Positions 36,876 through 49,855 are shown, numbered from the stretch's first letter. The stretch is DNA of 64,000 nt from Batkoa obscura (GCA_030770535.1 JASVEC010000023.1:682001-746000), one strand, 5' to 3'. Made by a program: numbers and translations. The notes: a model not told the origin generated them from the letters alone.

Positions 36876-38431
36876 CTTTTAGAGATTAATGCATAGCTTA
36901 AATTAAATTGAATTTATAGTATATACCGATTTTTTTAAGTAGGCGCTCCTTATACTTGTTTCACTGTAGTAAGGGTGTCTATTTTATAAATATAAATAAA
37001 TATTGAGAAGTACCTATTAAAACAGTAAATTTGCTTTCATCTTATTCACGAACCACTCTTTTTAATTGCTTAGTTGCTATACTATTATTTTATCTATTTT
37101 AAAAATTTAATAAAAATATACTTTATTTTAATCATTATAAATTTTATTTTAGTCACTTCAATTTAAGCTAGAAATATTTTGACTTTGAAGAAATGTTAAA
37201 ATCTACTAAATATAAATTTAGTATTGTAAATATAATAGTATTGTATTTCAAGTATATTAAAACCTAAGACAGATCTTTGTAAATAATTCAAAGGTCTAAC
37301 AATTAAAACTAAGATTAAGCTTATAGTCAAGTTACTATTATTTAAATTAAATTATTTAATACTAAAGTTGAACTAGACTTATTAAAATAGGCTTGAGCCA
37401 ATGGCGAGTTAACTATATAGTATAAAAAGAATAGCATTTTTATGCAAAATTATTTTAGATTGGAGTTATGATAACTTAAATCATGGAAGTAAAATGATTG
37501 GGAGTACCTTCTAACTACTTTTATAAAAGCTATTTAGCTTATTTATGCTAAAATTGATTCATAAAACGTAGATAAAGGTAAGCATTTTGTACTAGTTTAA
37601 TAGCTTAAATTTTATAAAGTGAAAGCTATTTAAAGCACTCAAAATCAATTGAAACGAAATTAACTTGAAATTTATATCTAAAACTTCATACTATTATTCT
37701 ATTATTATTAAACTACTTTTATTTATTTTAATGCAAATGATTCCTTAATCCGATGGTAGCAGATTAGTACTGTTTTTTATAAATTGCATTAATAAAAAAT
37801 AAAGGATAAAGTTATAAATTAAGCTAATAAAGAAAGGTTTATTTTTAAATTAAACTAGATTTTACATTAAATATAGCCTCAAAATTAAAGATTTGCCGAG
37901 ATAATCATTAAAGTATAATATTGTATACCTATATACTACCGATCAAACTATTAGAACAGTAGGAATGCATGATATTTAACTTTCAGGCCAATATAACGGA
38001 GTAGGGTTTCTATTTGAGTTGATTTATTTGCTAAGGGGCTTTGTCATCTTACTATAGTTTTGCTTTTTTTAATATTAATAGGGTTGATTGTTAAGGTTTT
38101 TAGGCTAAACTGTATTAAAGCCGAACTTAATTAAATTCTTTGTTAAATTATACTTAATGCCAGCACCTTTCCTGCAAGCCTTTGGTTGTTACAGCAATAT
38201 TTATAGTTTTACGATATTGTGACAATTATGTTATAACATTTGTCTGTATTTCAAACTATGAAAATTAAATAAAGATTAATAGTTAAGTATATTTAATAGC
38301 AACATACACTATTAAATAAACAATAGCTAAATAAATAGAACTATAATAAGAGCTACAAATGCTAGTTATAAAATTTCTGACTAATAAATAACTAAAAATT
38401 AGACTAGCATAAAATCTCATTTAAACAAATT

Positions 38432-38475
38432 ATGTTTTGTTACCTTTTAAAGTATGTTTTATTGCCTTTTAAAGT
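38432..38475 (+). repeat. 22-bp tandem duplication
   Basis: ATGTTTTGTTACCTTTTAAA plus GT is followed directly by ATGTTTTATTGCCTTTTAAA plus GT: two units, two mismatches. Confidence 0.8.
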
Positions 38476-38654
38476 ATGTTTGAGCTGAAATGGACTGGCT
38501 TGAAAAAAGTTATACACTAAATTTTATGTTTCTATAAAATAACGTTTACATTTTTTGTATATCGATATAATCATATCATTGGATGAAATATAATCAAGCT
38601 AACTTTTAAAGTCACTGGGATATGTATTTAAGTTTTAGAGTTAATACTAAATAT

Positions 38655-38757
38655 CCTATGGGGTGCTTTTTTGGTTCCATCACTTTCCGCTTTTTAAATA
38701 CTATTTAAGTAGAAAAATTGCTAGTAAAATTCTTAAACAAAAAATACATCCTCATAT
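38655..38757 (+). mobile_element. ITR element, copy 13
   Basis: Forward orientation, CTATGGGGTGCTTTTTTGGT to AATACATCCTCATAT. A solitary copy in the D-E desert. Confidence 0.85.
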
Positions 38758-41700
38758 TTTAAATATTTGGTTCCTATTTTGACCACTAGTAATTAGAATT
38801 TTTTTTCTCATTCTATCTAATTTTCAAGTATTATGATGTATAAGATGTTAAAATTTTGAGGTAGTTTTTGGTTAAGCTTAATTGAGCCTGCAAAATTTAA
38901 AAATATTAGTAAAAATAGAATCGAGAACTTTCAATTGTAGCAACTAATGACTATATTTGATTTCCCTGTCCAACTCTGTTTTTCACATTATAAATAGTTT
39001 CATAATAGTATTTTATTGACCTTAAGTTTAAGAATTTTATTATAAGACTATGATGATAGTTCAGCTATTTTTGTATAAAAGCCGATATTGACTAATCATA
39101 GCTAGACTTTTATAATAATTAAAAGTAATAACAAATTATTTTAATACTATATAAACTCAAGTATTAGAAAAGAATTTAAAGAATACGCTTCTATTATTGA
39201 ATTTTATTTTTTAATAGGTATAAAGTTCAAAACCCCATTTTTACATTATTTTATCTCAAATTATTAATTATAATTATAAATTGTTATTAAATTGGCTTCT
39301 ATAGAAATTTATGTCATGTTTTTTATATACCTTACAGCCATCAAAGTTTTTTTCTTTAAATAAAATGAGTAATTTTTGATATACACTTTTAGCATATTAA
39401 ACGTATGATCATAATAAATAGTTAGTTTTTAGTACAATTGTAAAAGTTAAAAGTCAACTAAAACAATACACACATTTATAGACAAAAGTTCTACGTAACT
39501 ATTTTTAGACAATTTCTTTCATAAAAGATAAGAAAATGCTTTACTAGGAATTTATTCTTTATTTTTATACAAGAATAAACACCACTAGCTACTTTTGACA
39601 CTTAATTCTTTAAAGAGGGTTTAATCATGACATTGTAAATCCTATTTTTTAAATAATATCGTACCAGACGATCTAGTTTAAATGGACCATAATATATTTT
39701 AAATGGTTAGTTTTATTATTTTACAATAAACGGTTTAATAATATTATTCAAGCTAAATAACAGGTAATTTTAAAACAAATCAACTTTTAAACGATTAAAA
39801 AATTATTCAAATATGGTCATTCAATCTATCTATAACAAAAAGAAACTAAATAGCCTTATAGAGTTATTAAGCTCTAATAGTTTTTTAAAAGAAAAGTTAC
39901 TTGTATAATAAGCTTAATAAATAATAAAATAACTTCAATAAGAGGTTAAATAAAAGCACACATTATATATATTTAATGAAATAATAACTCCAACTTATTC
40001 TTAAAAATTATTAAAAAACCTCTAAAGTTTAAGCAGAATTAGATTATAAAGATTTGATTTTTTAAATCTTCGGATTTTATTTACAACACAACTTAGATTG
40101 CTAACTGTTACACAGAATATAGTTAATCCTAAAAATAAATTTTAAATTTCAAACCAGGGATCAACTTTTGAATACACTTCTATATATATTAAGTATAACA
40201 AAAACTGTACATTTTATTATTTTAATTCATACAATATGTATAGTCAATAAAGCTAGCCCATAAATTAAAATTCTAAATTAAATGTTATAATTTTAAATTT
40301 ATTATGGTCCCTTAAGATTTTAATTGAAAAACTTTAGCTTAATAATTGATAGTAAATGATTTAACATTATCTATTAAAACAATATTGTTATTTGTTGTAA
40401 TACAAGTTGAATTTGAAGAGTGGTTTAATTATTTAATATACATCCTAATATATACAAGGTTGTACTAAAAATTACGACTCATAATAAATGATATGGCTAG
40501 ATTGTCCGTAAATAACAAGGAAGAGAAGCTATGAGCAAGTTACCCATTTTCCCTCCTCATTAAATTTTTATTAATCTTATTTGCTAATAAACGACTTGGG
40601 GGCTTAGTCCTTCCAAGTATTTTTGAGGTGATGCTGAATAGATGGTAAAATGATTTCATAACTTAATGGTTAGTTTAGTTTTTAAATAAAGAGGCCACTA
40701 TACTTTTAATGTACTTTATGCTTGTTCTGTAGCAATTCTCCAAGCTACTTTATTGATAAGAGGCTATTCATTAGCGATGCTTGTATTTTTAAATTAAATG
40801 AAAAATTAATAAGATGAATAGAGTTAATAAAGTATAAGTGTACTAAAATTATAACGCTTTAAACAAGTTAAGCTACTATTCTTTATTCTACAAAAGTTAG
40901 CATCATGTTTCTATGCTATAAAGCTATAGACCTAACTGTGATATGCTAACAATATAAACTGATTTGGAAATCTAAGGTATATAAAAGTTAGTCAATATTT
41001 AAAGCCCTCAACAATTATTTTTAAAGGGCTTGAATATATTTTATATTGTTAAATATAATTTATTTATTTATTTATGTTAAGTACTCATTTTATTAATGAA
41101 TAAATCTCTTTTTTCCGTCATTAAAACCATAAATCTCTTTTTTCTACAAATATGTACTAGACTTTTATAATAACTAATTAGCGAAAAAACAAATTTCTAA
41201 ATTCAGTGTGAAAAGTGAGAAAAAACCTATTAAATTTTAAGTAATAAAGATATATTTATTTTAAAAGCTACATCCATACATATATAAATGCATTTTAAGT
41301 AAATTTCGTAATCAACAAAATACGCTATTATCAGTAGTCATCAACTTTAATGTAATGTAAGAACTAATAAAGCAATACTAAAAGGGTGTTGCTAGGAGCA
41401 AATTAAAGTGATGTTTAAATTTAATTAGCTAAAAGTTCAGGATGGTCCAAAAAGCATCTATGTCATCCTATAATAGAAAATCCTAATGAAAAAATTCCAA
41501 CTGGATACTAAAGTAAATTTATATTTAAGCTAAATGTAAAATTCTTTGTAATTTATTATATTATCACAACATAAGACAAATCAATAGTATATACCACTTT
41601 AAAGCAGCTTTCTACTTTGTATTATAGTATTTGTGCATAATAAACTAATATTTGTTAAATGAAACGATACTTTCAAAAAGATCTATTTTCTTGATCTATG

Positions 41701-42773
41701 TTGTTTTTCATTCAATTTAAAATAAATGGTTCCTATTCTAGCTTAATACCCAATTAAACACATCCTCATTTTAAAACAATGTAATTGCCTTTTTACTATT
41801 TCAAGCAAATACATACTACTTATTTAGTTTGAGTTGTATATTTTAAATTTCTGTTAGTAAATTGCATGATTTCAAGGATTGTTGTTATTAATTGTTGCAT
41901 TTAGATGTTCTCATTTAATATCATTTATTCCGCCAAATAAATTAATAAATCATATATAAAATGGTTATTATTGAAATCGAACCAAATATAAAATAAAATC
42001 TACCATCAATAAACTCCTTATATAACCCTTGAACTGTCATTTCATATGTAATTATAAACTTCTATTTGTCATCTCTAGGATTTTATTTTGAGTACACTAA
42101 TAAATTCAACTTAATAGTATAACGAAAATAAAGATTTAGTAAATTATCTTAAAACTGTACCTTACAGGTGACATCTGTTTACTGTTCTTTGAATTCTAGC
42201 TAAGCTAATTAATTAACATTTCATGTGCTTTAAAGTAATTCAAAAGGTGCCTTTATTCTTTATATAGAAAGTGCTTAATGCAGAAGTTCTTTTTTTGCAT
42301 ACTAAAGCTAACAAGCATAGTTTTATTAATAGTATATGTTATTAATTACATATCATTGACCTTGGGATCCGTTTAAAATTTAACTTAATTGAAGACTATA
42401 GAGTTTAGGAAATTATAGCTTAATGAAATGTGCGTCGTATTAGTAAAAGTTCAAGAATAAGCTATTAAATTATCCATCAAACTATTTTGCTACATTTAGA
42501 AAGTCCTCAAAAGTAGATGCGACTTTTTTAGTAAGCCAGGGCCAATTAACAGAGCTCAAAAAATGGAATTTGTATCCACGGGTTTAGACAATATTCCATA
42601 ATGAACTTTACCTTTAATTTAGTTATCTAAATATAATTTTATTCGCTCCTTATCAAAATAATTTTAAAAATAATTAAAGAATATTCATAAACAAAGCGTA
42701 AGAAATTAGCAGGATGATTTAATCTATTCAAAAAATAGAAAGCTATTTTAAAAATATATAGAGAATATCAAAG

Positions 42774-42781
42774 TATATAAA
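42774..42781 (+). promoter_or_regulatory. TATA box of Con7-like gene E
   Basis: AAAGTATATAAAC, 103 bp before the ATG. Confidence 0.5.
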
Positions 42782-42883
42782 CTAAAGAAATTTCCTTAAT
42801 TTTGAAAAGTTTAATACTTATCTCCTTAGACAAATATCCCTTTAATAAATAATATCATAATTTGTGTTTTTGTAAATAATCCA

Positions 42884-43456
42884 ATGTCTATCATTAATAA
42901 CTCTATTCAAAACAAAACTCCTGCTCCTATCGGATATGATATTGTGAGCTATAGCTTAAAATTTAAAAAAGAAAAGCACAACGCTTACTATGCCCCTACT
43001 CCTAACCCAAGCAGAAATGCTACTCCTACCGAAAACGGAATTCTACCACCCATGAATTTTAATAATTATACTCCAGATACAGCTTCTCTTCCATCATTGT
43101 CTGACGTTATTAAACATATAAATAGTTATAACACGTCAAGGACGAGAAGTGAAATATCTAGTAGCGAACTCACAACACCTAAAGATGGTTGCTCATCCAC
43201 CTTTGAAGACTCTATGCATACAAAGAGCGATAGATTAATTATTAATCAAGTAAACAGCACCTTTAGTACGGTAGCTGGATTCCATCAAAAACGTCCACGC
43301 CGACTTTATTCAGAAGTCAAACGTATCTATAAATGTGAGCATCCGGGCTGCACAAAAGCTTATGGCGCTCTAAATCATTTGAATTCACACATCTTAAATC
43401 AAAATCATGGCCAAAAAAGAAAAGCTTGTGAATTTTATCATTTAACTCGCCCCTAG
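42884..43456 (+). CDS. Con7-like C2H2 zinc-finger regulator E, 190 aa
   Basis: Single exon. Finger C151, C156, H169, H175 with text TKAYGALNHLNSHILNQNH; Ala replaces the usual Ser before YG. Basic region KRPRRLYSEVKRIYKC (136-151). N-terminus Asn/Pro/Ser/Thr-rich with ILPPMNF at 53-59 and LPSLSDVIKHI at 69-79. C-terminal QKRKACEFYHLTRP resembles that of gene C. Codon use is somewhat less AT-biased than the flanks (CGTCCACGCCG in the basic region), consistent with a functional coding sequence. It starts a run of three same-strand members (E, F, G) at the tightest spacing in the array, 1.5 kb apart. Confidence 0.88.
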   Translation: MSIINNSIQNKTPAPIGYDIVSYSLKFKKEKHNAYYAPTPNPSRNATPTENGILPPMNFNNYTPDTASLPSLSDVIKHINSYNTSRTRSEISSSELTTPKDGCSSTFEDSMHTKSDRLIINQVNSTFSTVAGFHQKRPRRLYSEVKRIYKCEHPGCTKAYGALNHLNSHILNQNHGQKRKACEFYHLTRP

Positions 43457-44230
43457 ACATGTAATTTTAGCATTAACTAGATATAGAGGTGGTTTGCTTG
43501 CCGCTTACTTCTGTTTATTTAATAAATTGTATTTTGGTTCTTAAATAGTTAATAATTTTGTATACTTTATGAGTTTTTAAAAAAATAATATTATTATCGG
43601 GTTTTGATCCTCTATAGATAGAATGAATGGTGTAAAACTAAATGTAAAAAAACTATTTATAAAAGAATATATTTAACATGTTCACCTTAATTTGTAATTG
43701 GAGTAAACTATTTTAAAAATTAAAGTTTTTTATTGATATTTACTAAATGTCTAAATTAAGTTTTAAGAAAAATCCTTGTTCTAAAATAACAAATCACAAT
43801 TAACTTTTTCGTTTATTAAAAAATGATTAAGTTACTTCCAAACTAATTTTGAGTTATTTATTTTGTTTCAGGAAATAGCACTTTAGATAATCATTGGTTT
43901 GAACAAAAATTGCCAAATGATATTTGAAAGCATTTAGTATGAGACTGCAAAATTTAAAATAACAATTTAGTAAACTTTATTTCCTTCAGCCCAAATTCAT
44001 GTTTTGATAATGGCTTTAATATTATATAATGATCATGAATGATAAATGTGGCGCTTTTTCAGTAGTAAAATTTTTAAAAAACCGATTTAAGATGCCATTC
44101 TTTTGAATATAAAAAATAATTATCTATAAGTAAGATTCTATTTTAGTAAGATATTAATGCTATGAAGTAAAACCCATATCTTGAATCGGTTAAATTTGTT
44201 AGTTGGTATATTATTTATAAGTGCTTGGAT

Positions 44231-44270
44231 TTAAAATTGAGTAAAATTGAGTAAAATTGAGTAAAATTGA
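44231..44270 (+). repeat. 10-bp tandem repeat (GTAAAATTGA)n
   Basis: Four units, the first with TT in place of GT. Exact in the last three. Confidence 0.88.
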
Positions 44271-44891
44271 GATTATAGTTTTGAAATTAAATAAATTTAG
44301 TTTCTATCAATTTAATTAAAATAAAGTACTATATTGCATAAAGCGAGTCTCTTTTACTCTAGAACCAGTCTCTTAACCGGCAATAAAATTTATATGATAT
44401 CTCGGTCCAATAAATAAAGCCTTACGATCTATAATACAATTCCCCAGATCTATTATAACTCCTTTTTACTAAATGATAAAAGGTTTTTTTTAAAAAAAAA
44501 TACCACCCATCTTTTAAAATATCCTTCGTTTTTTAGTATATATATAGTATGAATACATTTAATACTATTTAAGTATGTTTTAGGGTTTGATAAAAAAATG
44601 GAAATATATTAAAGTAATAAATTAACTGATTTATATGCTAGATATATATATTATATCGATTGCTAATAAATGCTATAAAGTATATTTTTGTTGACCAATA
44701 TATATATTTATATTGAATATCAAAGGATATTAAATAAGCTATAATATATTTCATTATATTAAAGTGGCGTATGTTTAGTTTAATGGTGGTAAAATTTTTA
44801 ATCAAAATAAAATACAATATTTAATTATTTAACGCCAGTGTTTTTTCATACTTTCATTTGCCCCTTACTCGCTCTTTATACAAAATAATAG

Positions 44892-44898
44892 TATAAAT
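44892..44898 (+). promoter_or_regulatory. TATA box of Con7-like gene F
   Basis: AGTATAAATGC lies only 34 bp before the ATG, the shortest distance in the array. Confidence 0.4.
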
Positions 44899-44931
44899 GC
44901 GAATTATGGTAACTCTGATATCAAAATTAAA

Positions 44932-45522
44932 ATGAGTTATTTACTTTTACAAAATCCTTTGGAAAACGATATTTCTTTATGTAACCCTAATACTTCCTCC
45001 TACTACTACTTCAATAATAGTCTTTTACCAGAACCTTCAGATAAATGTAGCTCAAAGAGACCTAGTTTGAGCGAACCATTTGTAAATATCCATCCTCCAT
45101 GGACAAAAAAGCATGATGGTCATTTACTTCCCAGTATTAATGAAATTCTTGGTGATGTAATGAGCAATCAAGACACTAACAAGCCACCAGTTCAATCACA
45201 AAAACTCCCTTCAATCCATTTAGTGCTTGGTGATATTTTATATCAAACTAAGGAAGATATTGAACAAATTAACGTAGTTAACCATGACCAAATATCGTTT
45301 TCTCCAGCTTCAATTCAAGAATTGGATTTCTTTAATATTGGTTCATTTGAAAAAAGACCAAGAAGAAAATCAAGTGAAATTGACAGAAGGTTTAAATGCC
45401 CCTTTGAAAACTGTGATAAAAGCTATGGTGCGCGTAGCCATTTAAAGTCTCATATTAAACTTAAGCATAATACTATTGAGCCATATAAGAAGATGAGTAT
45501 TGCATCAGGTTACCAATACTAA
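44932..45522 (+). CDS. Con7-like C2H2 zinc-finger regulator F (divergent finger), 196 aa
   Basis: Single exon. The most divergent member. Finger C156, C161, H174, H179 is C-x4-C-x12-H-x4-H with text DKSYGARSHLKSHIKLKH. The usual LNHLN of the recognition helix is replaced by RSHLK, so its DNA target probably differs. The basic region KRPRRKSSEIDRRFKC is retained. The tail after the finger lacks the common KRxxxEF and ends KKMSIASGYQY. The N-terminus carries two strong copies of the LP helix motif, LLPSINEILGDV at 65-76 and KLPSIHLVLGDIL at 91-103. The second closely matches gene A's LPSIHSILGDIL, which links F to A despite the 25 kb between them. TATA at 44892. Confidence 0.86.
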   Translation: MSYLLLQNPLENDISLCNPNTSSYYYFNNSLLPEPSDKCSSKRPSLSEPFVNIHPPWTKKHDGHLLPSINEILGDVMSNQDTNKPPVQSQKLPSIHLVLGDILYQTKEDIEQINVVNHDQISFSPASIQELDFFNIGSFEKRPRRKSSEIDRRFKCPFENCDKSYGARSHLKSHIKLKHNTIEPYKKMSIASGYQY

Positions 45523-47066
45523 GCTCTATCTTACTGGTTTTTTATTTTTTTATTCTTTTGTTATTTTTTCTAGTCATTAATATAATAAACGTATTCAAAA
45601 GCGGCATGTGTAACTTATTTTATATCTTCAAACGTAAAACTTTTTGTAATTTCCAATTCATATAAATCTAAGCACTAAAGTATTATCTAAATGCTTGAAA
45701 TTAAAATTATACTTTAGATAAGAGTATTATAATTTCTAACTATGATAATAAATATTTAGTAAAATTAATTCGTTAAATTACTGAAGTTCTAAAACAAGTC
45801 ATTATGTGTATGAATACTTGTTGTTTTAAAATTAAATCCTTCTTACCAACTTCTAAGTATATTAACAATACGATCTATTAGTGAAGGATAGCTTACCCCT
45901 ATGATTATAGCTTTGATTTAAATTTAACATATAATAATAAATATACTCTGGCTTAGGGAATCCAGTTTTGAGGGTATCACCCCAAGTGTAAAAAGACAGT
46001 AAGGTTTTATAGGTATATACTTTTTTTAAAAGGAATATAATTATTTACTCTCTGAATTAATTGAGTATATTATATAAAAATATAGCTGATTTATTAAATT
46101 TTGATTTATTTTTAAAACATGATTGATTGTTGTTTTAAAATTACATTTCAAAATATTGTTCCAATCCGAAAATTTACATTCAAATATAACAATTTTAATT
46201 AAAATAGAACTCTTGTTAAATTGAACTTATATCATCCGATAATTATAGCCCACCATGGGCAAAAACTATTGCTCTTGATGAATACTAACATTTAAGGAAA
46301 TTCAAATAACTTTACCAAATAAGGTCATATGACGACTCCACCCAATCAGTTTTGTTCAGGCTATGAGGAATATTATTATCAAAAGCTGATTTTAATAAGG
46401 TTACTTAATAGAATACCTGTTATCCCAACTAATTTTTTGACCAAAACAGCACTCCAACATAGGTGGAAGAACCTTATTTTATTTCGCTTAAAGGAATAAG
46501 GGTATTATTTAACTTAATATATATGCTACTATCTTGTTCATAAATATTGGAACTTTAAATTCATACATTTAATTACTTTCACCTCTGGTTTACTATTCTT
46601 TTATCACTTTTTTAAACATCAAGTATTTTATAAAGTGAAATATGTGTTGGTAGTACTCGGTTTGTTGAACTCAAAAATACGGAATAAAGCTCATAATTCT
46701 ACCACCTGGATATTTATACTGTTTATTCTGGATTTATATTACCAAATAAAAAGTTATTCCAGGTATTTCAAAATTTAATTAGTAGCTTACTTTTATTTCT
46801 ATTTTATAGTTTTAGTATCAAAGTCTAATTTAGATAATATTAACTATGTTTTATCATAGCACACTGTCATTATAACCAATAAAAATATTTGAATATAAGT
46901 TTAATAGATTAAATTACTTTATAGGCAGCCTAACTCAATATAAATTTATGGCATAAGTTATAGAACACACAATAGTTATGGTAATTTTTTTGATGCCATA
47001 CTAATCTAGTTATATTTCCTATGTTAAATCACAATTTTCAAAAAAAACTTTTCTTTTATTTTTATC
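45523..47066. other. F-G intergenic region
   Basis: 1.5 kb of AT-rich DNA, with no ITR element and no convincing TATA box (a possible TATAAAT at 46939 is 122 bp before gene G). Confidence 0.5.
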
Positions 47067-47885
47067 ATGAACCCCAAAAAAACGGATTTAATAAACACAA
47101 ATAACCATCTCAATCAAACTTCAAATGCTTATTATCAGAGTACTCCCTACACTACCTTACCTTATACACAACAGACATATATAAATGACTCATCAGTATC
47201 AAAGAGTCGCTACAAAAATGAGATGAGCTATAGCTCGAGGAATTGTTACTATAATATTCCGCATCAAGGTATGTATAGATCTAATCCAAACCAGCACCCC
47301 ATACCTAATTTATATAGAGAGCCAACGGAGAATGTCAAACTACCACCGTTGAGGGATATTTTATCAGATGTCATTCCAAAGGGAGCATTGACTCCCATGA
47401 GACATAGACTTAATGCCAATGGAACTGGGCCGATTTTTAGGGAGTTGAAACCTTATGAAACAAACAACTTAGACTACAAACATGTGTCTCATAATGAGCA
47501 GATTCATAGAAGATTTAGTTATAATGGTAAGTTGGATTACCAAGGAAACAACTTTAGTCACATTAATCGAGCTGCTCCGATTCAATCCAGAGGGTACGAA
47601 AGAGATCTCTATTACAACAATACACATCTAATCGAATCAAATCCGTTGGGGAAAGGAACTTTAACAACCATAGTTAAGCCTAAGAGGATAAGACGCAAGT
47701 TTGAAGAAATTAACAGGGTATTTGCATGCACTTATAGTAACTGCAAAAAATCTTATGGTACTTTAAATCATCTAAACTCACACATCGTACTTCAAAACCA
47801 TGGGAAAAAAAAAACTCAGGCTGATTTTAGACATCTTCTTGAAAATAAAGATAATGAGCCAGAGCCAAACTCGGCACCAAGTTAG
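47067..47885 (+). CDS. Con7-like C2H2 zinc-finger regulator G, 272 aa
   Basis: Single exon. The finger is C221, C226, H239, H245 (KKSYGTLNHLNSHIVLQNH), of the YGTLN type that I associate with canonical Con7. It is preceded by KPKRIRRKFEEINRVFAC (204-221) and followed by GKKKTQADFRHLLENK. The N-terminal 200 residues are Tyr/Asn/Pro-rich and unlike other members, except for KLPPLRDILSDVIPKG at 91-106. The tail FRHLLENK parallels FRFLIRED in gene I, so G and I group together by both finger and tail. No clear TATA box. Likely a transcription factor; targets unknown. Confidence 0.88.
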   Translation: MNPKKTDLINTNNHLNQTSNAYYQSTPYTTLPYTQQTYINDSSVSKSRYKNEMSYSSRNCYYNIPHQGMYRSNPNQHPIPNLYREPTENVKLPPLRDILSDVIPKGALTPMRHRLNANGTGPIFRELKPYETNNLDYKHVSHNEQIHRRFSYNGKLDYQGNNFSHINRAAPIQSRGYERDLYYNNTHLIESNPLGKGTLTTIVKPKRIRRKFEEINRVFACTYSNCKKSYGTLNHLNSHIVLQNHGKKKTQADFRHLLENKDNEPEPNSAPS

Positions 47886-48810
47886 TAATACTCACCACTT
47901 CTATTAATGTAACGTAATAAAAATTTTAATTTTTGGTTTATTTTAACAGTTGTGTATTTCTAGGAATAGCAGCCCAGTATTACATTTTCAAGTAAAATAG
48001 CGACGATAATGTTATCTTTTAAAACATTTTTAAATTCTTTTAATATATCAAAAATAATATTTATAGTTCAAATCATTTCTGTATAGTTAAAATAGATCTA
48101 TTTTATTTATGTTAGATTATGTGCGATGTTTTATTATGCAATACGAATTCAACAATTATTTTTATATACATTAAAACATACATATGCCAATTAGATATTC
48201 GAGATATATCGTTTTAGAGAAGATTCATATTGTATAGCTTTAAATAATCTGTGTTCACATTTATGCTATTAGAAATCAAGAAAAAAATTGCTAATTTTAG
48301 CACTTTCCGCGATACAATCAGCTCACTATTTTGTGAATAAGTTTATTTAAGTAATTTTATGAATTTTTGGGTTTTACATTGTAAATAATGTTTAATATTG
48401 ATAATTCCGTGAATAAGTTTATTTAATTGAATATTCTTTTGATTGATTATAATCCATCCAATTATATGATGTATGGACATATAAGAAATGTAAGGTGGTT
48501 TAATATTTATCCATTTCGACATCTGACCAGCTAATATGATTAAAATAAAGTTCTGAATTTTTTTATGAAATCATATCAAACCATTTAAATATGCTGTCAA
48601 AATGGACTCCAAATAATCAAATTATATATTCAATGAACTAGTAAAGAGGTTTTAAAATTTTATATTTAGTGTAGGTATTATTTCCATATAGCAAATGAGT
48701 TGGGCTAATTTATTATAAATACTTGAACATTTTACTTACAAAAGCAATGTGTAAAAGTTAGTCATAATAACTGTTAAATCGAAAATAATATTGATACTCT
48801 AATCTCAATT

Positions 48811-48915
48811 ATATAGAGGTGTTTTTTTGGTTTCATCACTTTTTCCATTTTAAGTACTATTTGAGTGGAAAAGCCATTAGTAAAATTCTTAAACACAAAA
48901 ATGCATCACAATATA
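48811..48915 (+). mobile_element. ITR element, copy 14
   Basis: Forward orientation, ATATAGAGGTGTTTTTTTGG to AATGCATCACAATATA. Both termini have lost one or two of the G/C bases. Confidence 0.82.
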
Positions 48916-49085
48916 AGATTAATATAGGATAAACAAAAATGGAAGCTTCAACATCAACTTCCAGAAACCCTAATTAATATCAGTTTTATCATATAAAAAA
49001 TTAGTGTTTAAATGGTTGATTTAGATATAAATTTATGTTTACCAATAAAGGGCATATAATTTTATATGATATTAGGGGAATAATA

Positions 49086-49188
49086 ATATGGGGATGTTTT
49101 TTTTGGCTTCATTACTTTTTCCATCTTTTAAGCACTATTTGAGTGAAAAAATGGAAAAAGTAATGAAACTAAAAAACACCATTATATG
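49086..49188 (+). mobile_element. ITR element, copy 15 (foldback form)
   Basis: The left half is near-consensus (ATATGGGGATGTTTTTTTTG, then GGCTTCATTACTTTTTCCAT). The right half is not the normal right end but the complement of the left half (ATGGAAAAAGTAATGAAACT, then AAAAAACACC). The copy is thus a nearly perfect palindrome made of two left ends. Confidence 0.85.
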
Positions 49189-49749
49189 GGGTTGTCCAAA
49201 TTGGTTTCAGAATTTATTTGGAAATTAATCCAAATTTTATTTTTAAATTTGCGTCTGATGTGGCGGTTAAATCTAAAAAGCCTAAATTAAATCTCTTTAT
49301 TTAAAACTTATTTTGATTGTTTCCTTTTCTTGAATAGTTAATTTTTCTAACTATATGTTTTATGTTATTTCTATTAAATGTTCATCAAATATGTAATATA
49401 TGGATATATAATATATAAATACAGTTATTTGAATTTATTTTTTGTTGAAATAAAAATAAAATGCAAACTTCATAACTAAACTTCGAAATGGGATTTTTGA
49501 AAATTTCAATACAATAGAGAGGAGTATACAACATAAACACTGTAATCGGTTTACATCAATTTTAAGGGCTATTTATAGCAACCCAAGGTTTATGGAATTT
49601 TGTAATAAAACAAAACAAAGGAAAGATATATTATCAAAGTTTACCATCGATAATAATAAACTTAATCAAGCAATGTATAAAATTAGTGCTTTAAGGGAAA
49701 CAAGAAATATAAATCAACAAGTAGCGTTATTATTAACTATAGCTTCAGT

Positions 49750-49855
49750 ATATAGGGCTGTTTTTTTTAGTTTCATTATTTCTCTATTTTTTAAGCGCTA
49801 TTTAAGTGGAAAGATTGTAGTAAAATTCTTAAACAAAAAAACACATCCCCATACT
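49750..49855 (+). mobile_element. ITR element, copy 16
   Basis: Forward orientation, starting TATAGGGCTGTTTTTTTTAG and ending AACACATCCCCATAC. It overlaps a chance open frame and lies ~35 bp left of the LTR-like inverted pair. Confidence 0.85.

Larger units (their letters stand above)
36809..42883. other. Gene desert, 6 kb, one ITR element
   Basis: Lies between gene D (-) and gene E (+), so both promoters are here. Contains ITR copy 13 and a 22-bp tandem duplication (38432-38475). No coding-like stretch is visible on either strand. Confidence 0.55.
43457..44931. other. E-F intergenic region
   Basis: 1.5 kb, with a 10-bp tandem repeat at 44231-44270 and the F promoter at its right end. No ITR element. 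Confidence 0.5.
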
